Position numbers and translations under genes: made by a program
NCBI GenBank assembly: GCA_944548615.1
Contig: OX155957.1
Coordinates: 22,544,758-22,608,757 of the forward strand
Direction: 5' to 3'
DNA length: 64,000 bases
Origin: Micropterix aruncella
Lineage: Eukaryota; Arthropoda; Insecta; Lepidoptera; Micropterigidae
Shown: positions 1-10,931 of the stretch, in pieces
Layout: each line of letters begins with the position of its first letter
Numbering within the stretch: position 1 is the stretch's first letter
The notes under the pieces: model-generated
The model's input: the letters and a program-made list of their open reading frames with translations, nothing else
Told to the model about the DNA's origin: nothing
The model's database searches: none

Positions 1-1340
1 TTCTTGCTACTGGATTCTCGGCTATGACATGATAATTGTATATGTCCATTTACTGTAGATAATCGTAAATTACCAAATAAATAAAATTTAAAAAATAAAC
101 AAATTCGTATGGACCGTCCGAGTTATATATGTAATCCTTGTTGACAAATGCTTATTTCCCTGTATCACGTCGTTATATCTTCTCAGTGTATTCCGCCAAT
201 GTTACTATAGTATTATACAGCCAACAAATGCGTAAACATGCGTATCTCCGTGTATTACATCGTTATATTTTTCTTAGTTTATTAATGAAAATATCTGACT
301 ACCAAGGGTTGGGTTTGCCTACAAAAATATAAAAATCTTGTATATTTCTTTCGAATGAATTTGTTTCAAATGAATGAAAAATCGAATGAATTCGATTTTT
401 TTTCTTGTAGTACGATTTTTAGTACGTATAATTTCGGAGTTAAATAATAAAATGATCTAATTTTGGAAAACGTTGTAACTTTGCATCTTTATGAAAGACT
501 GGAACACTTACGTTCCATCAATTTATACAAAATCTGTTGAAGTAATTTTCACAAAACAAAACTAGTCTGACCATATATTTCGAGTTCTTTGTTGCATCCA
601 CTGTCTTCTGACGAATTTTCAGCTTTTCCAAAACTCTTCGGGGGTACTAATTAAAATTACACCTTTCATAGTACGCCAGCGCCAGGTGTCCCGGAATCTG
701 GCCTGCTGACTGTACCCCGGGATTCTATGGCGAAACAACTGTCTAATCTAAAAGTATTAGCTTTTCCAAAACTTTTTGTCGCTGGCTCCCCAACTATATT
801 GACACTCTCTGGATATAACTTCTAAAGATAGCGGCCGCCTTCGAGTGAGATGTACAGCTGATTACAACACGAACTACAATAAAATAAAATAATAAAAATA
901 ACAGAGCTGTGGACCGCTCGGGGCCACCGCGAACTGATAACGGCGACTATACACTATAACGGCTAATTTATACACGACCGCATTACTAATTACACACGCC
1001 CATCGGATAAGTTATAACACTGTGATAGCCACCCTGTACTACACACAGTAGTAAGTAGGGTGTACCTATTCCACTACTACCGTAGACACAAGCCTTGAAA
1101 CAGGATATTATGCAAAGCGTTTAATATGGAGGAAAAATTTTAATAGTAACAATTGATTACGGATTGCTCAACTCCATAGTACGACTTAGCAACCCTTTTG
1201 AAACGGCAAAATGCAAGTGGCGCTAATAGAATTGGCGGCAAAACTAATAGCAAGTGATTTAGTTATCTCTAACAACATTGTTTGTTTGTTTATAATCTTT
1301 GTTGTGAAATTTCAGAATAGGCTGGTTTCTATCTCTTCTA
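1..1340. other. AT-rich intergenic DNA, no gene seen
   Basis: I see no coding region with recognisable domains here. A moderately GC-rich patch at about 670-1000 may be an old repeat but has no ends I can define. Confidence 0.5.
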
Positions 1341-1344
1341 AACG

Positions 1345-1570
1345 TCCCTACTTATACCTATAAAATCAATGCTACTACGAAGTGTTTATATGTAGGTATG
1401 TGTGCATGTAAAACGTGATAGTATGAGTTTTGTTATAGCCTTCGATCGACAGAATTAAAATACAATTCCGTTAATTTTATCTTAACGAAAAATAACAACC
1501 CGTCCAGGAATCAAACCCGGGACCTTAAGAGTATAATTAGTCCACCTAACCGCTATGCCAACGCCGTGTG
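1345..1570 (-). repeat. tRNA-derived SINE, copy 1
   Basis: On the minus strand the head resembles a tRNA gene. A box-A-like motif lies at about 1550-1560 and a box-B-like motif (GGTTTGATTCC) at 1507-1517, the internal promoter elements of RNA polymerase III. The body that follows, with an AATTCTGTC stretch, is shared with the copy at 14573-14812, so this is a dispersed family rather than one tRNA gene. The 3' border is approximate. Confidence 0.6.
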
Positions 1571-1599
1571 TACGGGAACATTTATAATGAATATTCTTT

Positions 1600-2170
1600 T
1601 ATAAAGGATTGATTGATTAAAAAACCCAATAATTTAACCAGTGATAACAATAATAATTTTCAATTATTAGTGCCATCTATATTATTTTTGTATAGGCTGA
1701 TACATCACAGAAATAATAAGTAGAGATAGAATACTATCTATTAGTCTATTTGAACATTAAAGTACATACATTTTACTTATTAAATCTGTATACCGTAGTA
1801 AAAATTGATATGTTAACTTAAATAATTTTAAAAAATCAGAGTCATGATTTAAGAAATCGTTTGTTATTATATATTTTTTTATACCGTATAGACGTGTTTG
1901 GAGAGCCATCTACAGTGCGCCGCCTTACTGTTATACCACGAAAGTCGCCATATTGAACATAATAATAGAAGAATAATCAATTTTCGGAACTATGAGTGCC
2001 ATCTACACGTTGCGTTTCATAGTAAAATCCTGGTTGCTAAATTGTATTACGACGTCGATCGATCTAATACGCTAAATAATCAATGGTCTAACATTAGGTA
2101 TCCGGTGGAATCACGGCTCGGCTTACATTTAGATGAGAAGATGTCCTACAATCTACATATCGATTGATTT
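1600..2170. repeat. Dispersed repeat B, copy 1
   Basis: Segments here (about 1620-1790 and 1890-2110) match about 17870-18480 and 21752-21920 in the same order, including the motif CGAAAGTCGCCATATTGAAC at 1940-1960. No coding domain is visible. The family is unnamed as far as I can tell. Confidence 0.6.
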
Positions 2171-3142
2171 GTCTGCAAATACGCTAACTCCACGTTTAAT
2201 CTTTTGTTTTAAATGTAGCAAATTTCCTTCTCTGTAACATGAAAAAAGAAACAACTCCCTAAAAAGAAAAAGCTTTTAAATGGACTTTGATAATTCGATA
2301 ATGGTAATAATAATGATTCTATTACGTACAGTTATCTCAAAGTACACTCCCCTGTACAGTTATCTGAAACGGAGTTAGCACTTTTGCAAATTAGGCCATC
2401 GATATAGAATATATCAAGTCCAACTTTTCAACAGCCTGTCATGCTCTATGACGTATCGAGAATTTCACAGATAGTCGCAGGTTCCACAGATAGTCGCACC
2501 TCGTGTAACCGGGTGATAAAAAGAGATGTCATTCAACGATAGCCTAATTAATGGCTATCGTTGAATCACATCTGCTCTATTATATGGTATCCGAATGTGG
2601 AATGCTGCAGCGCACATCGAAGATATCTTCAAATTACAAAAATAAGCAATACGCAAATACCTACGATATTTTTTCACTGTCCAGGAATATTTTCCGTTAT
2701 TCAAATTTTGCTTAAGAAGATCTTTACCAAAATAAGAGGAATACCTCGAAAAGCGTCGACATGTTTCCCTAATTATATTTGCATATAAATTATTCAAGAA
2801 ACTACAGCTTCTCATTGAGAATGTTACAGGAGTACCTATGTGACAAATGAGGAAGTTAAACAACACAGAGACTAAGTCCATTACGGTCAGTAACCGTAAA
2901 CACATCTACAGATACAGAACTTACGGAGTTCAACTGGTGACGACTGAGTGATATGTTCCAAGTAATAGATTTTGCTCTAGTAATAGATCTATTCATGAAA
3001 TTTTACGTTTCCTGAAGTTTTTACGTTTTCGCTACTAGCTTTTACGTTTTTACGTTTTCGCGTTACTAGTTTTTACGTTTTCGCTACTATATGGGAACGA
3101 TAGTCCGATTCACGTCGGACTGTTATTTTTATATTTTCATCA
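2171..3142. other. Non-coding, low complexity in part
   Basis: No recognisable gene. A locally repeated TTTTTACGTTTTCGCTACTA motif occurs at about 3000-3090, and an inverted pair around GTCCGATTCACGTCGGAC lies at about 3100-3120. Confidence 0.4.
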
Positions 3143-3144
3143 TA

Positions 3145-3722
3145 CAGTACCTTGCGAATTAATTGGAACAAAGAGTACTTTTCTTCGAAATGTGTTTTAT
3201 TGGACATAAACATACAAAAACAGTACTGGTAGTTATACATTGTTAGTTTATAGACTGTTCCTTTTGCGTTGATAACACAAGTCACTCTTGTAGGCATAGA
3301 ATTTACCAGGTTTGACAGCTTCCTTTCAGTTCATCATCGTGAAACCAGATTTAAATTAATGCACTGATCATCTTGGTTTTCTTTGTACAATCCATCTTGG
3401 AGAGCCTTTTTTGCAAATGGCCCTGAGGTTTTCGATCGGGCTGAGATCAGGGTAGTTTCCGGGCCATTCAAGTAGGTACCTACAGTAATTTGGTTCTATG
3501 TTAAAAACTGTTACCTACACTTTTTCGAAGAATGGAATGGGGCGAGATCCTGTTGAAAAGATTCCTCGTTGGAAGGATAGACCTTGTGGAGAGCTTCCGC
3601 ATCATATGGTTTGATAAGATGTCGATATATTTATTGGTCCGAGTTTGAATTCGGATGATGTCAATATATTGGTTGGTGGTGTAAAGCCTGTCTTCTATAC
3701 TCATTTGAACGAGTACTGCCAT
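3145..3722 (-). pseudogene. Tc1/mariner transposase, C-terminal half, broken
   Basis: This is the remnant of a DDE transposase that cuts and pastes its own element at TA sites. On the minus strand one frame gives FQQDLAPFHSSKK (about 3534-3575), the second-Asp motif of Tc1-like enzymes. Another gives EWPGNYPDLSPIEN (about 3425-3470), which holds the third catalytic region. A third gives the typical C-terminus NSMPTRVTCVINAKG (about 3260-3300). The pieces lie in different frames, so the copy is dead. The 3' element end is probably at 3145: CAGTACCTTGCG follows a TA at 3143-3144, as in Tc1 termini. The N-terminal half and the other terminus are missing. Confidence 0.8.
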
Positions 3723-5370
3723 CTATCTGCAAAATCAAACGCCCGAATAAATTAAAATAAAAATGTATGAAAGCGCCCTCTATCAGTTGGAGGCATAACC
3801 ACTCGCTCCAATGCGAAGTAGTTGTGACCGCTACGGCTAGATGGCGCTGGTATTACGTTCTAATTTTGTTGAAATGGGAGAGTAGCATTATTTGACAGAA
3901 AGTCCGTGAAGTTAGCTCGTCCCAAACCGAAAATTGGGAGTATTTGTATTATCCATTAGTAATTCAACGTACGTAGATATTTTGTTTTTCGAATCCCAGT
4001 CACGATAAGTTGCATATTTTTAACTTAATTAAATTTTAATTAAATTCTTTTAAAAATAAGTTCTTTACAGTAAAAGTGTTAAAACCAAATAATGTACTAA
4101 AAATAAAACCTAACCTGGTTTTAAAAAACGCGCTATCATGAAACTCATTACATTACAGATAATTACTGTATTTATAAGTATTGTAAGCAGATTAAAATAG
4201 ATCTACTCGCCGTTGGCGCTTGAAGGGATGCTATGTCGCTCTATGTAATAGACATAGAAGGGGGGAAGGGTATGGGGGATATATTTTTATCTATTTTGGC
4301 AAGGAAGCATCCTCTTCCAGTCACTCCTTATTCTTTTGTATTTATTCCAATACTCGGCCCTGGCACAGTTACGCATTCTACCTTCTCTTGGATATTTTCT
4401 ATTTATTTTGGCAAAAAAACATCCTCTTCCAGTCACTCCTTATTTCTTTGCAAAAGAGAATTTGCGACATCGGGAATATGCATTCCACTTTTTTGGAAAT
4501 TTTGTATAGAAGACACCCGAAAGTGGTTTTTAAAACAACTTTTACTTCCTTATTACAGTCTTCTAATAAAACCAGAGAATTTAAACGTTCCACCATAGAG
4601 TCATCCTTTCATCATTCAGTAAAGTGTAAAAAGCCGTGAGTATGGCAGTAAATAAATTTGTAGGTTTGGAGTAACACCTTTGATGTAGCTCTTCCTTACC
4701 CAATAATACAGTATACATATACTTCCCTATTAAATCTAGCAAAATGTAAACAAACGATAACCAAACTGTTTGCATAGGTACCTACTTCAAACTTCAATTT
4801 TCGATTTGGGGCGTGCTAACTTCACGCACATGTTGACAGCAGGGGATGTAAAAGTGAATTGTGCATGACGTGTCTGCTGCGAGACCAGCCCTCCGTCACC
4901 CCTCGATGATAAGTAACAAGGAAAAAACTCGTTTGACGTAAATTGTACCTATGGATGTGCATGTTCTCTAGTACAGTTTTGTTTATTTTAATTTATTAAA
5001 AATTAAAAAAAACAGCCTTTTTTTTCTTTTTTATGTTACATATATTTGTAACATAAAAATTGTTGTACCTAATTATAAAAATTAAAATAAAACCAAATTA
5101 TACAATTACAAATTAAAATAACAAGCAGAATAATCAAATCATATAAGTTGCTTCTTGAAGTGCATTCTCATTGTTTTGTTTTGAGTGAAATAATCATCGA
5201 TAGGGAATCCTATATCGATGGAAATATTAGGTACATAGAAATTATTGGATATTTAAATTAACAGGAGGCGATTAGTTACAATAGAAATATTTTAATAAGT
5301 GTGGATTTCTACTTATGACTTAAATGTCATAATGACAAAATACCTACTTACCTACCTACGTAGTGGAAGC
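3723..5370. other. Intergenic, with a duplicated ~60-bp segment
   Basis: No gene recognised. A segment containing CATCCTCTTCCAGTCACTCC occurs twice (about 4284-4345 and 4394-4455), which creates overlapping open frames that I regard as chance. The rest is AT-rich. Confidence 0.45.
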
Positions 5371-6010
5371 TAATGGGCCCTTGCTGAATTGGCCACGAAG
5401 ACCCATTTGTTCAGGATTGGTCACACTCACGGGTCAACACTCATCCGGCGGCCTCCACGCATGAACTGCGAGCCCCGGTAGGACTCTGGCCTTGGGGCTA
5501 GTTTCCCCTAAGAGTCAATCTTCCGGCGCTCCTGGACGGTCTCCGCTCCGTGCGACGTAAGCTAATCGATTGTGCATTCTGACTAACAGTCGGAAAAGGC
5601 TGGAAGCAGTACTGTTTCCTATAGAGCGGGGTTGGTTGCTGACCTTACGGCGACTGCTCTTGAAACGACCATCGGCTACCCGATCCCGGGTGGAACAGCC
5701 AGGTAAAAGATGCCGTGGTCCGTGATAGATTAGGTTTACACCGTTTCATCGCTTCGTAAGGGAGAGGACCGCGCAAGCGACCTCGAACTCGTAACCAGTC
5801 GAAAGACCGGAGTAATCTGGTCGCAATTGGAAGTAAGGGCGTAGGTACGTGTAAGCCTGCTGGGTAACATACCTGGTTATCTCGAGGATAAGACGTTGGC
5901 CTCTTACGGGCATGTGGCGGAGCTTGGCGGTGGACTGTTTTGTCCAAGTCTTCGCGTTCACTTCACGGGAGATAGAACGACCAATCGTTAAAACTTCCTG
6001 AGGTGACGGG
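5371..6010 (-). repeat. Repeat A, near full-length copy
   Basis: This is one of about ten related copies of a roughly 650-bp GC-richer repeat. In its chosen forward sense the family begins GTTGTCAACTACAACGGGCG, with a short CGGGCGAGCCCG hairpin, and ends near GGTCTTCGTGGCC...CATTAGC. This copy is inverted. Other copies lie at 6011-6440, 15253-15915, 23516-23830, 38850-39831, 39832-40290, 41600-42010, 47095-47470, 51840-52260 and 61550-61930. No recognised protein domain, terminal inverted repeat or tail was found, so the class is unknown. Confidence 0.75.
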
Positions 6011-6440
6011 TTCGCCCGTTATAGTTGACAGCTCTATTTGAAGGTATATGGTCTGCCGATCGATTGTGAATTCTGAAGGGAGATGGAGGCTATGGAAATA
6101 TACTGTCTCCTAAGCAGCGGGGGTGGAGGTTGACCTGTTGTCATGCCACTCTTGAAACGACCTATCGGCCACCCGATCCCGAGTGAGTTGAAGAGCAAAG
6201 GACGCACAAGTCTGCGATAAATTCTAATTGAATTGCCGCTTTAATACAACAGGCAGAGACCACGCAAGAGACTTCGGTCCCGTAACCAGTCGGGAGGAGG
6301 TATCCTTAAGATTAATTTCAGACGGAGATATCCTGCCAAAACTGGTGCCTTTCCCGGTGCCTCGCCGTAAGGCGTTGGCCTCTAACGGGCATGTTGGCTT
6401 AGCTAGATATTCAGTTTGACTGCGAAAACTCAACGCTGCG
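6011..6440 (-). repeat. Repeat A, divergent copy beside the previous one
   Basis: It carries the landmarks of repeat A in the same order: GGAAATATACTGTCTCCTAA, CTCTTGAAACGACC, a GACCACGCAAGAGACTTCGG block, then AAGGCGTTGGCCTCTAACGG. It is more divergent than the copy to its left, so two copies of different age lie head to tail. Confidence 0.6.
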
Positions 6441-6579
6441 GACGAGTGTAACTTATAGAGTGCACTCCTTTCTATGAATTTCGAGAATTTTTGAAACTGA
6501 AATTTTCAATGCGAAATTTTCTATTAATTAAGTTATTGTTTATGTTTTTTAAAGTAATTTTATAGAATTTAAGTAGTAC

Positions 6580-6800
6580 TAGCTGCTCCCCGCGGTTTCA
6601 CCCGCGTGGTGATGAAAAATTGTGATAATGATGATAGAAAACTATATATCTTTATAAATTATAGCCTATGTGTTATTCTGATGTGTAAGCTATATTATTG
6701 TAAAGTTTCATCAAAATCCATTCAGTAGTTTATGCGTGAAAGAGTAACAAACATCCATACATACATTCCTACAAACTTTCGCGTTTTTTAATAGTGTTGA
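6580..6800. repeat. Short interspersed repeat (LINE-3'-end type)
   Basis: Contains CCCCGCGGTTTCACCCGCGT followed by ATCAAAATCCATTCAGTAGT and ACAAACATCCATACATACAT. From general knowledge this layout is very common in insect, particularly lepidopteran, short repeats derived from retrotransposon 3' ends. The related segment at 16540-16760 shares the CAGTAGTTT core. I cannot fix the family name. Confidence 0.5.
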
Positions 6801-7359
6801 TAAAATTAGGATGTTGATAAAATTAGGTCATATTTTTTAATAAAATTGGTTCAAAATTAGGTCAATTTAAGTAATATGTACCTAACTTTTACACCAGGAT
6901 ACCAGTTGAGAGCAATATGGAAGAAATAAAAGAAATAAACTATGTCTTTTCATATAGATCTTCATAGCTTAAACAATCTTTACTGGTTACTTTTTTTTTA
7001 TAAATATTTTGATTTTCCTTAAACTATGTAATGAGATAATTTTGAATTTGTATTTTTCGACAAAAACATTTTCCATACCGGGATCGGATACGTTTGGAGG
7101 TAATATGTAGGTAGATGAAAGTGTATTAAAATCTATTTACAACTAAAGTCGACATGGGCTAGTAGTCAAGATTTTATTCTATATAAGAATTAATTACAAA
7201 AAAATGGTCGAAATAATTAGGTATCACGATATCTTAAATTGCCAACTGATTTTAAAAAAAATATTATGTATGTGGTTTTCAATATTTAAAAATAGCGGAA
7301 AGATAAGTGTTTGCTTTTTATTACAAAATCATACTACTAATATTGCGTATTGTTAAAGC
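6801..7359. other. AT-rich intergenic, no gene seen
   Basis: No coding region or repeat structure that I can support. Confidence 0.4.
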
Positions 7360-8538
7360 TTGGGATCGGTTTTGGTCTTTGCATGTGCTGATATGGTGGT
7401 CGCCACATCTCTTGATTGCCCTCTAGCCTATATATTCAATCTGCCTCTTAACGCTTTAATATACCCAGAACTAGAAGGTAAAGCGTCTTTCCTATCTACA
7501 AAACCAGGTCTAAATCGGAAGCAGAGTATTACAGGTCTGTGGCAATATCATCAGCAATTGCGAAGGCTTCGAAATTATTCTTTATCGGGATATTTATTGC
7601 TAGGTGAAGAAAAGGCTCTCTGATGCTCAGTATGGGATCAGTTCCTATCTAACAAGATAGATTCTACAGAATAGACACGAAAACAGAAAGTATATATTCG
7701 AAAACATATAGATTCGCGACAGTCGCGAATCTATATGTTTTTACAGATTATATGGCAAATACCCTCGCTGTGCCAGGAGGCAAGTAGGTCGTTTTCCCTA
7801 CATCGATTTCAGCAAGGCTTCCAGCAGGATCAATAACGACATTATCTTGTGTCAACTGTCCTCTTTTGGGTTCTCTGAAAATCTCCTCTTCTTCTTTACT
7901 GACTATTTCGAAGATCGTCAACAGTTTGTCCTGTACGATGGGTTCAGGTCGTCTCCTTATTTTAATAGGTCTGGCTTTATTCACGGATCCAACTTGGGTC
8001 CTCTTCTCTTTAATGTATTTGTCAACAGCATCAGCAACAGATCTTTAACGGTATCAATCTAGTGTTTGCTGACGATTTAGACTGTTTCTTAGAACCGGCA
8101 GCCACCAGATTTGTGAAGATCTCCAGCGTGATTTCGATGCTGAGATATAGCTGGAGTGTATCTAGCAACTTGAGTTACAATATATCTAAATGTGCGGTAG
8201 TGACATTCACAGGTCGGTCATCCGCGTCGCTCATGACTACACCTTCGCAAGGAGTCTACTTCAACGAGAAACGGAGGTGACTGATCTCGAAGTGAAGTGA
8301 GACTGCTTACATATTGCCACCATGTGGTGACTCTGGATTGATCGTCGTTTGGGCTGCTATAATTTGTGCTCGGCAATCTGAAAGGGGTCAGCGATGTGGC
8401 GGTAATGAGCTTGCTGTATGACTCTATATTAAGGATTTTGGACCCAACAAGGCATCTGTGTATAACATTTCAAGTCTTTAAGTCCAATATTTCGAGATTG
8501 ATATATGGCCCTCATGGTGGACCGATTTCAACCAAAAC
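7360..8538 (+). pseudogene. Non-LTR retrotransposon reverse transcriptase, jockey/CR1-like, decayed
   Basis: Fragments of a retrotransposon reverse transcriptase lie in order but in shifting frames. About 7415-7500 gives PLAYIFNLPLNALIYPE, the block before the first RT motifs. About 7535-7600 in another frame gives YRSVAISSAIAK. About 7865-8040 gives GFSENLLFFFTDYFEDRQQF and then a SGxxxGSNLGPLLFNVFVN block. The catalytic FADD lies at 8065-8076, with a Ws..N.L.lNi.KC-like block after it. The tail at about 8366-8450 resembles the region after the thumb. The copy is dead. A palindrome (7701-7741) sits inside it and a hAT element (8539-9030) ends it. Confidence 0.75.
7701..7741. repeat. Perfect palindrome, 20-bp arms, 1-nt spacer
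   Basis: The left arm AAAACATATAGATTCGCGAC (7701-7720) is followed by one A, and its exact reverse complement occupies 7722-7741. It interrupts the reverse-transcriptase remnant. As DNA it could form a cruciform; as RNA it would be a near-loopless hairpin. No partner copy was seen in this window. Confidence 0.9.
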
Positions 8539-9130
8539 CAGTGGCGTAATTAAGCCGGTGCAGCCGGTGCGGCGCACCGGGGCCCACGGTAGTTAGGGGG
8601 CCAAAATGGGCGAAACCACAATTGCAACCCTTACAACAAAGTACAAAAACTTATTATTACTTTGTGTTAAATCTTTAACAATAAAAATTGCAAAACTTGC
8701 AAGTATATTTGAGATTGCTGAATCAGTTATTATAACAGACAATGCTATGAGAGACAGTTTTGCTGAAGTTTATTCGAGTTACTAATATTATTTCTAACCA
8801 TTCCTATCATAATAAGCCCACAGCTGAACGTTTGTTTTCGATTCAGAAATATGTTTGGAGCAATGCCCCCAAATGAATACGCCGATTTATAACGTAGTTG
8901 CAATATAAGTATGCAATGTAGCTAGGTATACAGAAATAACTTCCTATATATAACATAATGAAGGTAAGTAAGGGGAGAAGCCTTTTGTTAAATTTTGCAC
9001 CAGGCCCCATTTTTTGTATATACGCCACTGACCAAAACCTTTTGATTTCTTTCCATGACCAAATGATACCTGCATGCCAAACTTCAGCGCAATCGGATCA
9101 AGCTATTGGGCGATATCATGGAGTAAAACA
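8455..9130 (+). repeat. Repeat D, split by a hAT insertion
   Basis: The two flanks (8455-8538 and 9031-9130) join into a unit matching the reverse complement of about 26976-27190: AATATTTCGAGATTGA, GGTGGACCGATTTCAAC, CCATGACC, and then TGCATGCxxAAxTTCAGCxCA. Pieces also lie at about 46180-46260 and 55260-55340. There is no coding content. Confidence 0.65.
8539..9030. mobile_element. hAT-type non-autonomous DNA transposon, 492 bp
   Basis: The termini are inverted: CAGTGGCGTA at the left and TACGCCACTG at the right. The flanks carry an exact 8-bp duplication, ACCAAAAC, at 8531-8538 and 9031-9038. An 8-bp target duplication and CAG-like ends are the hallmarks of hAT elements. No transposase domain remains, so the copy must have moved by another element's enzyme. 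It inserted into repeat D. Confidence 0.9.
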
Positions 9131-9298
9131 CACAGGCACAAAGACAGAGTTCAATCAGGAATTGGTCCTAATCTTCTCAGGGAGGCTCAACATGGATATT
9201 TCCGTCTTCATCTCGAATTTTCTTTTTAGCGCGTCTCCAATACTTTCCCTCCTTGTCGGTTTGTGGGCCGGGAAATTAATAGCCTTCCTGGAAAGCGT
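9131..9298. other. Unassigned segment downstream of repeat D
   Basis: It contains a possible extension of repeat D (AGACAGAGTTCAATCAGGAA) and no recognised protein. Confidence 0.35.
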
Positions 9299-9619
9299 TA
9301 AAGGCTACCTAGACGATCAAGCATGCTTGACAAGCATTGCTCCGCGAGCTGGGAAGGGATCGTAAGCTGCAGGAAATATGCAAATATTTTTTTAAAATAT
9401 TCATCAAAAATGCCTAATACTGTAGTTTATACCAGGGATTAACAATAATTAGACGTAATTGATTGATGGATGACTTGACTCCCTGGTATAAACTACAAAA
9501 TTAGGCATTTTTAGTAAATATTAAAAAAAAGTATTTGCATTTTTCCTGCGGTTTACGATCCCCTCCCAGCCCACGACGCGATGCTTGACAAGCATGCTTG
9601 ATCGTCTAGGGAGCCCCTT
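9299..9619. repeat. Foldback: ~139-bp imperfect inverted repeat with 43-nt loop
   Basis: The left arm 9299-9437 and right arm 9481-9619 are imperfect reverse complements. Shared landmarks are CTAGACGATCAAGCATGCTT, GATCGTAA, GCAGGAAA, ATGCCTAAT and TGTAGTTTATACCAGGG. The loop is 9438-9480. Such a structure suits a foldback element or MITE, but no target duplication was identified. Confidence 0.85.
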
Positions 9620-9739
9620 AGACACATATCTACGATAGGGTCTACATACTGAGCATAACACGGATTTTCATCATTATAAACAAATAGATGAATTGGAAAA
9701 CCAGATTAAGCAGTGCAGACGGGACTCGCCGTGAAAATC

Positions 9740-9835
9740 CATGGTTAATTCGCCGTGTCTAGGCGCGGTCGTCAATGGGGTATGGATCTTTATGAAAGCT
9801 TATCCACGGACACCGCGGAAAAACATATGTTTACC
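9740..9835 (+). repeat. Fragment related to the Harbinger-like MITE at 50243
   Basis: It matches about 50270-50357 over some 90 bp: CGTGAAAATC, GGTTAATTCG, GTGTCTAGGC, CACGG and GCGGAAAAAC occur in order. A further stretch to about 10060 has similar composition (CGTGGACAAG, CGCCATAGACAAG) and may be the other end of a longer member. Confidence 0.6.
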
Positions 9836-10139
9836 CCTCGGCGAGCCGTGTTTATTTATTGCGAAATTTGTATCAGTGATGTATGGCAGCGTATGAGAGT
9901 TTGTCCAAGCAACCTGATGTTAACAAAATGGAGCGCGGCTAACCCGTCGTACGGTGAAAAAACTGTGTCGTGGACAAGAGCTCACGTGTTTACCACGGCC
10001 CGGATAACGCGCCGTATGGTTAAAAAGACGCGCCATAGACAAGATACCTAAGGGAATGGCTACAGAAATGTTATATATAGGTCGGAAGTTTGTTTGTTTC
10101 TACTTTATATTGTGAAATGTCACAATGGATATGTTTATT

Positions 10140-10232
10140 ATCATACGACAATATGTAGATGTATGTGTATGTGTGTATATCATATATGTATGTATGTATG
10201 TTTGAATGTGTATATGTGTATGTAACTAACCC
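10140..10232 (+). repeat. (GTAT)n/(GT)n microsatellite
   Basis: ATGTGTATGTGTGTATAT followed by (TATG)n. It lies in about 400 bp of AT-rich sequence (10061-10461) without a gene. Confidence 0.7.
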
Positions 10233-10478
10233 TTTGTCATGTATATTTGTATTAATATGTGTACTATTTTATGCCATTATCTTAGTGTTAGTATTGAGTT
10301 TATTAGTCAAATAACGACAGTACTATGTACTCAAAAAACAAAGGCAGTATATTTCGTATGCCTGTTCAGTCTAGTTGGGCATTCGTCTAGAATGATCGTA
10401 TGGGTTGTGTTCATTTCATATTGCTTATATAAATAGTTACAAATTATATCTGTACGATCATACTGTTAACTCTCAACC

Positions 10479-10931
10479 TCGCAGAACCTCGAGGGCCGCT
10501 GCTCAGTGGATAAGGCAACTGCGCTAGGCTCGACCCGCCGGGCGTTCGCGTTCGGCCAGAGGGACGGCCCTGTCGTCCAAAGTGTTTGGATCGTGCACCC
10601 GGCGGTGCGAGCGGTGCTTGTGGCGGAGGGGAGAGTGTTCCTGGACTGGGACTCTTGCAGAGTGCGTGACTACATCGGGGCGGTAAGGTGTTTCCGCTGC
10701 CACAATTTCGGGCACACCCAGGGGAAGTGCTCGCAGGAGGTAGTCTGCGGACATTGCGCCGGCAAGGGACACGAGAGGTCGGCTTGCCCTGCTAAGGAGG
10801 CACCCCCCAAGTGTGCCACATGCTCGGGTCTGCGAAAGGAAGCAGCTCACGTGACGGGCTCGTCGGGCTGTCCGGCCTATCAGCGCGCGGTGGACAGGGA
10901 GATAGCCACCACGAACTATGGCGGGGCATAG
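10479..10931 (+). CDS. ORF1 (gag-like nucleic-acid-binding protein), 3' part
   Basis: The frame is open from the first base of the truncated element to TAG at 10929-10931, so the natural start is missing. Three zinc knuckles are visible in the C-terminal half: CFRCHNFGHTQGKC, CGHCAGKGHERSAC and a longer CATC...C variant. Proteins of this kind coat element RNA in a cytoplasmic or nuclear particle and chaperone it to the target. The final 14 bases overlap the start of ORF2, which suggests coupled translation. The start I give is the truncation point, not an initiator codon. Confidence 0.8.
   Translation, partial: SQNLEGRCSVDKATALGSTRRAFAFGQRDGPVVQSVWIVHPAVRAVLVAEGRVFLDWDSCRVRDYIGAVRCFRCHNFGHTQGKCSQEVVCGHCAGKGHERSACPAKEAPPKCATCSGLRKEAAHVTGSSGCPAYQRAVDREIATTNYGGA

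Noticed and set aside
1500..1570. A genuine tRNA gene
   Set aside because: Box A and B are present but the cloverleaf looks degenerate, and the body is shared with 14573-14812, so a SINE is the better call.
4220..4639. Two overlapping ~130-codon frames
   Set aside because: Created by a duplicated CATCCTCTTCCAGTCACTCC segment; the overlapping frames in two registers indicate chance.
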